64,000 nucleotides of DNA from Streptacidiphilus sp. PB12-B1b. GTDB lineage: Bacteria; Actinomycetota; Actinomycetes; Streptomycetales; Streptomycetaceae. The translations under genes and the position numbers were made by a program. The DNA lies in NCBI RefSeq assembly GCF_014084125.1, contig NZ_CP048405.1:2356001-2420000 (forward strand), read 5' to 3'. Shown piece by piece: positions 61,396 to 64,000 of the stretch (its first letter is position 1; each line of letters begins with the position of its first letter). Under the pieces are notes generated by a model, which ran no database searches, was not told the DNA's origin, and saw only the letters and a list, made by a program, of their open reading frames with translations.

Positions 61396-61671
61396 ATGAG
61401 CGCAGTCAAGGACCGGCTCGGCGCGTTGAGGAACGTGCCACTGCCGCTGGAGTTCGTGCCGGTGATGCTGGCCGCCAACGTCCTCCTCTCCGTGACCGAG
61501 CGGGCCCGCAAGGCCCGCAGGGACGGCGAGAAGGGGGCGGTCTCCATCGAGCAGGCCATCATCACCATCGCGGTGATCGCCTTCGCCGTGGTGGTCCTCA
61601 CCGCCATCGGCCTGGTGGTCAAGAACCTGGCCGGCGAGGTGAAGACCCCGACCGTCCCGAACGGTAAGTGA
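61396..61671 (+). CDS. Flp-type prepilin
   Basis: 91 residues, ATG 61396 with AAGGAG. The prepilin signature is GEKG-AVSIEQAIITIAVIAFAVVVLTAIGLV: cleavage after Gly47, Glu at +5 (Glu52), then a hydrophobic stretch. The mature pilin would be 44 residues, like other Flp pilins. The leader of 47 residues is long; it holds its own hydrophobic part (LEFVPVMLAANVLL). Leader peptide of this length is unusual. The prepilin peptidase (TadV) is not in the window. It is the only major pilin seen. Confidence 0.88.
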   Translation: MSAVKDRLGALRNVPLPLEFVPVMLAANVLLSVTERARKARRDGEKGAVSIEQAIITIAVIAFAVVVLTAIGLVVKNLAGEVKTPTVPNGK

Positions 61672-62087
61672 CCCGGCTCCGCCCGCCCCGCCTCCCCGCT
61701 GCGCTCGAACGGCTGCGGGGGGACGACGGCGGGACCACGTCCATCAGCTTCGCCATGGTCTTCCCGGTCATCCTGCTGCTGGTCCTGCTCGTCGTGCAGG
61801 GGGGACTGCTGTGGTGGGCCAGGGACGTGGCGCTGGCCGCAGCGAGGGAGGGATCGAGCGTGGCCCGCTCCTACCGCTCAGCTCCGGACGCGGGGGCGGC
61901 CCAGGCCGATCTGGTGCTGCGGCAGTACGGCGGGGGTCTGACCGTGCGGCCCTCCACCGAGGGGGTGCCGAAGGCGGGCGAGGTCGAGGTCACGGTCCAC
62001 GTCCAGGCGCAGTCGGTGCTGCCGTTCGTCGCCGGGACGTGGATCACCACCGGTGTCACCAGTCCGAAGGAGGCGTGGCTGCCGTGA
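61668..62087 (+). CDS. tadE: TadE-type minor pilin
   Basis: 139 residues from GTG 61668 (GTGA overlap with the pilin stop). TadE pattern: a hydrophilic leader with DDGGTTSISFAMVFPVILLLVLLVVQGGLLWWARDVALAAAREG, in which the hydrophobic stretch follows a Gly-Gly prepilin-like site (the Glu5 equivalent is replaced by Ser). The periplasmic-type outer part is small (EVEVTVHVQAQSVLPFVAGTW). TadE/TadF are pseudopilins needed for Tad assembly. Confidence 0.88.
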   Translation: MTRLRPPRLPAALERLRGDDGGTTSISFAMVFPVILLLVLLVVQGGLLWWARDVALAAAREGSSVARSYRSAPDAGAAQADLVLRQYGGGLTVRPSTEGVPKAGEVEVTVHVQAQSVLPFVAGTWITTGVTSPKEAWLP

Positions 62088-62515
62088 GGGTGGGAGCCGG
62101 CGGTGCCGGGCGCAGCGAAACGGAGCGGGGATCGGTGGCCATCGAGGCGGCGATGCTCGTCCCGGTGTTCATCGTGCTCATCGCGCTGGTCGTGGCCGCC
62201 GGGCGGGTCCGCACGGTGGACGGCGCGGTGGCCGAGGCGACGCGCGACGCCGCCCGGGCGGCCTCGCTGGTCGCCCCGGCCGACGCCGTCGCCGCCGGAC
62301 AGCGCGCGGGCGCGGCGACGCTCAGCAACCAGGGGCTGACCTGCCAGGTCTCCGTCGTCCCGCACCTGAACGCGGCCCCGGGGCAGGTCGGCACCGTGCA
62401 GGCGACGATCCTCTGTGAGGTCCCGGTGTCCGACCTGCTGTGGAGCGGACTGACCGGCCACGTGCCGGTCAAGGACACCTTCACCTCCGTCGTCGACAGC
62501 TACCGGTCCAACTGA
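62084..62515 (+). CDS. TadE/TadF-like minor pilin
   Basis: 143 residues from GTG 62084 (4-bp GTGA overlap; AGGAGG at 62068-62073). The N-terminal site RGSVAIEAAMLVPVFIVLIALVVAAGRV fits the pseudopilin pattern (G then Glu at +5). A Cys pair (LTCQVSVV and ATILCEVPV) is in the outer part and probably disulphide-bonded. It is homologous in layout to the preceding gene but more canonical. Works with TadE in the minor pilin complex. Confidence 0.87.
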   Translation: MRVGAGGAGRSETERGSVAIEAAMLVPVFIVLIALVVAAGRVRTVDGAVAEATRDAARAASLVAPADAVAAGQRAGAATLSNQGLTCQVSVVPHLNAAPGQVGTVQATILCEVPVSDLLWSGLTGHVPVKDTFTSVVDSYRSN

Positions 62516-62554
62516 TTGACCGTCACCATGTTTACCAGGAGGGGGAACAGGGGG

Positions 62555-63052
62555 ATGCGACATGAGTGCCGGGCGGTGGGCGCGCTCCGCCGCCGGGTCG
62601 CCCACGGCGACGGGCAGCGCGGTGCGCTGTCCTTGTTCGTCGCGGTCATCTTCACCGGGATGGTGCTGGTGATCGGCCTCATCCTCGACGCCGGCGGACG
62701 CCTGGACGCCGGTGTCAACGCCGACGAGTACGCCAGCGAGGCCGCCCGCGCAGGAATCCAGCGGATCGACACCGCTGACGCCGTCAGCGGCAAGGCCATC
62801 AAGGTCGACTGCGACAAGGCCACCGGCGCGCCCGCCGCCGTCAGCGCCTACTTCGCCGACCTGCGGCAGAGCGGCGTCACCATGACCGGCACGGTCTCCG
62901 GCTGCACCGCCACCACCGTCGCCGTCACCGTCAAGACCACGTACAGCACCAAACTGCTCTCGATCATCGGCATCGACAGCTTCCCGATCTCCGCCTCCGG
63001 GACGGCCACGCTCGTCACCGGCCAGCAGCAGCCCACCTCGGAGCAGCCATGA
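62555..63052 (+). CDS. TadG-like pilus protein
   Basis: 165 residues if it starts at ATG 62555, near AGGAGGGGG (62537-62545); TTG 62516 and ATG 62528 are in frame but without a good site. TadG-like: QRGALSLFVAVIFTGMVLVIGLILDAGGRLDAGVNADEYASEAARAGIQRID, with one membrane helix followed by the family's conserved ADEYASEAARA helix. The outer part has a Cys pair (VDCDKATG, VSGCTATT). TadG in other bacteria has a large vWA domain; this streptomycete version is short. Overlaps the next gene by 4 bp. Confidence 0.86.
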   Translation: MRHECRAVGALRRRVAHGDGQRGALSLFVAVIFTGMVLVIGLILDAGGRLDAGVNADEYASEAARAGIQRIDTADAVSGKAIKVDCDKATGAPAAVSAYFADLRQSGVTMTGTVSGCTATTVAVTVKTTYSTKLLSIIGIDSFPISASGTATLVTGQQQPTSEQP

Positions 63053-64000
63053 CCAAGACCAGGGCCGCCGCCGCCCCGCACCCACACCCGCTCCCACGCC
63101 GCAGACGAGGTCTGCCGGCCACCCTCCTGCGCGCCGCCTTCAGCCTGCTGCTGCTCGCCCTGCTGCTGGTCGCCCTGCCCGCCGGGCTGCTCTACGGCAC
63201 CTTCACCCTGGCCGGAAGCAACCCGCTGCCGGTGCACGAGAGCATCCCGGCCCTGCTCACCAGCCCGGACCAGGGGGGACTGTTCGCCTGGGCGCTGGTC
63301 GCCGTCGGCTGGACCGCCTGGGGCTGCTTCGCCGTCAGCGTCGTCGTGGAGATCCCGGCGCAGTTGCGCGGGCGCATGCCGCGCCGGCTCCCGGCGATGG
63401 GCTGGTCGCAGCGGACCGCAGCGGGACTGATCGGCGCGATCTTCGCCCTGCTCCCGGCCACCGGCGCGTTCGCCGCCACCGCCGTCCCGGCCACCGCCGC
63501 GCCCACGGTCGCCACCGCCCCCGCGCGGACCGACCCGACGGCGGTGGCCCATTCGTCTGAGCAGCAGTCAGTTTTGGTTTCTGGTAGGAGCTCCGGCGAG
63601 CAGACGTACACGGTGAAGGCCACCCGGCCGGCCGAGTCGCTGTGGTCCATCGCAGAGACGCACCTGGGCAGCGGCGAGCGCTGGAAGGACATCGCCCGGC
63701 TCAACGAGGGCCGGACGATGGACGCCCAAGGCCGGGTGTTCCACGCCGAAGGCACCATCCAGCCGGGCTGGAACCTCCTCATGCCCAGCGACAGCCCCAC
63801 AACCACCCACCCGGCAACGGCCGTTCGCACCGCCGTCTCCCCCCACGCCACCACACCGCCCCCGGCCGTGGCCCCGCACGCCGCCGTGGTCCCGCAAGTC
63901 GCCGAGCCGCACACCGTCACCGCCCCGCACGCCGCCGAGCCGCACGCCGCCGCAGCACCCCTCGCCGCGCCGCGCCCCGCCGCGCGCAGCGCCGGTGAGG
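63049..64000 (+). CDS. LysM-domain membrane protein, cut by the right window edge
   Basis: The frame from ATG 63049 is open to the window end (317 residues seen). It has an N-terminal membrane helix (AFSLLLLALLLVALPAGLLYG), a second (LFAWALVAVGWTAWGCFAVSVVV), a third (AAGLIGAIFALLPATGAFAATAV), then a LysM domain at about 185-245: YTVKATRPAESLWSIAETHLGSGERWKDIARLNEG and IQPGWNLLMPSD. A Pro/His/Ala-rich disordered region follows. In streptomycete Tad loci the protein at this place is often very large with a C-terminal BTAD activator domain; that part would be outside the window. LysM suggests binding to peptidoglycan. A short patch of atypical codons is at 63552-63590. Confidence 0.9.
   Translation, partial: MTKTRAAAAPHPHPLPRRRRGLPATLLRAAFSLLLLALLLVALPAGLLYGTFTLAGSNPLPVHESIPALLTSPDQGGLFAWALVAVGWTAWGCFAVSVVVEIPAQLRGRMPRRLPAMGWSQRTAAGLIGAIFALLPATGAFAATAVPATAAPTVATAPARTDPTAVAHSSEQQSVLVSGRSSGEQTYTVKATRPAESLWSIAETHLGSGERWKDIARLNEGRTMDAQGRVFHAEGTIQPGWNLLMPSDSPTTTHPATAVRTAVSPHATTPPPAVAPHAAVVPQVAEPHTVTAPHAAEPHAAAAPLAAPRPAARSAGE

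Overview
This is a single contiguous piece of very GC-rich chromosome. Dense genes, strong G/C bias at third codon positions, frequent GTG/TTG starts, A/G-rich ribosome sites and several stop/start overlaps all fit a streptomycete-type actinobacterium (Streptomyces, Kitasatospora or Streptacidiphilus; the sequence alone does not separate them). The rbpA - fxsA-like - ppm - lnt block with a sigma-R type promoter in front of rbpA is a familiar actinomycete core-genome arrangement, so the left half looks like ordinary chromosome rather than a mobile island. I saw no insertion sequence, transposase, integrase, CRISPR array or rRNA.

Layout: 1-5.6 kb holds the end of an acyl-CoA dehydrogenase, a lipocalin-like protein, a phosphotransferase, an Lrp regulator and a YtcJ-type amidohydrolase. 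5.6-6.2 kb has no convincing gene but a good promoter. 6.2-10.4 kb carries lipoprotein acylation (lnt), polyprenol-phosphate-mannose synthesis (ppm), an FxsA-like membrane protein and rbpA. 10.7-16.7 kb holds a PdxH-type oxidase, a membrane ATPase-like protein with a small membrane partner, an ankyrin protein preceded by 16-bp iterons, a GNAT, a DoxX protein and a FabR-like TetR repressor with duplicated operators facing two small membrane proteins. 16.7-33 kb has a secreted GH27 galactosidase, a giant PAS/GAF/SpoIIE/HATPase signalling protein, exonuclease III, an MFS pump, a winged-helix protein, an ABC-F ATPase, an M20 peptidase, an MBL hydrolase, an RsbW-like ATPase and tRNA-Leu(GAG). 33-49.8 kb holds a cyclopropane-fatty-acid-synthase family enzyme, a LysR regulator, a DJ-1/PfpI protein, a secreted DUF3616-like protein, a Tat-exported phospholipase C, a Ca2+/H+ antiporter, an LLM oxidoreductase, a secreted S53 protease, a dienelactone hydrolase, a GNAT, a secreted Ala-rich protein and a Pth2-type peptidyl-tRNA hydrolase.

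49.8-51.8 kb has two regulators on the minus strand, one with an apparent single-base frameshift. From 52.0 kb to the right edge a tightly packed plus-strand operon encodes a monoderm Tad/Flp-type pilus: CpaB-like SAF protein, CpaE/TadZ-like protein, TadA ATPase, TadB, TadC, a Flp pilin, two TadE-like minor pilins, a TadG-like protein and a LysM membrane protein cut by the window edge. The operon front is unusual: a 36-codon leader ORF, a Pro-rich protein, a Roadblock/LC7 protein, a protein that looks like an inactivated caspase, a lipoprotein and a secreted PKD-like protein. Translational coupling suggests these accessory proteins are made with the pilus. The pseudo-caspase/Roadblock module attached to a Tad pilus is the most novel candidate in the window.

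Regulatory signals worth noting: a textbook sigma-R promoter before rbpA, two related TetR-type operators 26 kb apart (upstream of the 360 gene and of the MFS pump), twin ACA-NN-TGT operators at the FabR-like gene, an 18-bp perfect palindrome upstream of the PfpI gene, several probable leaderless promoters and many strong intergenic hairpins between convergent genes.
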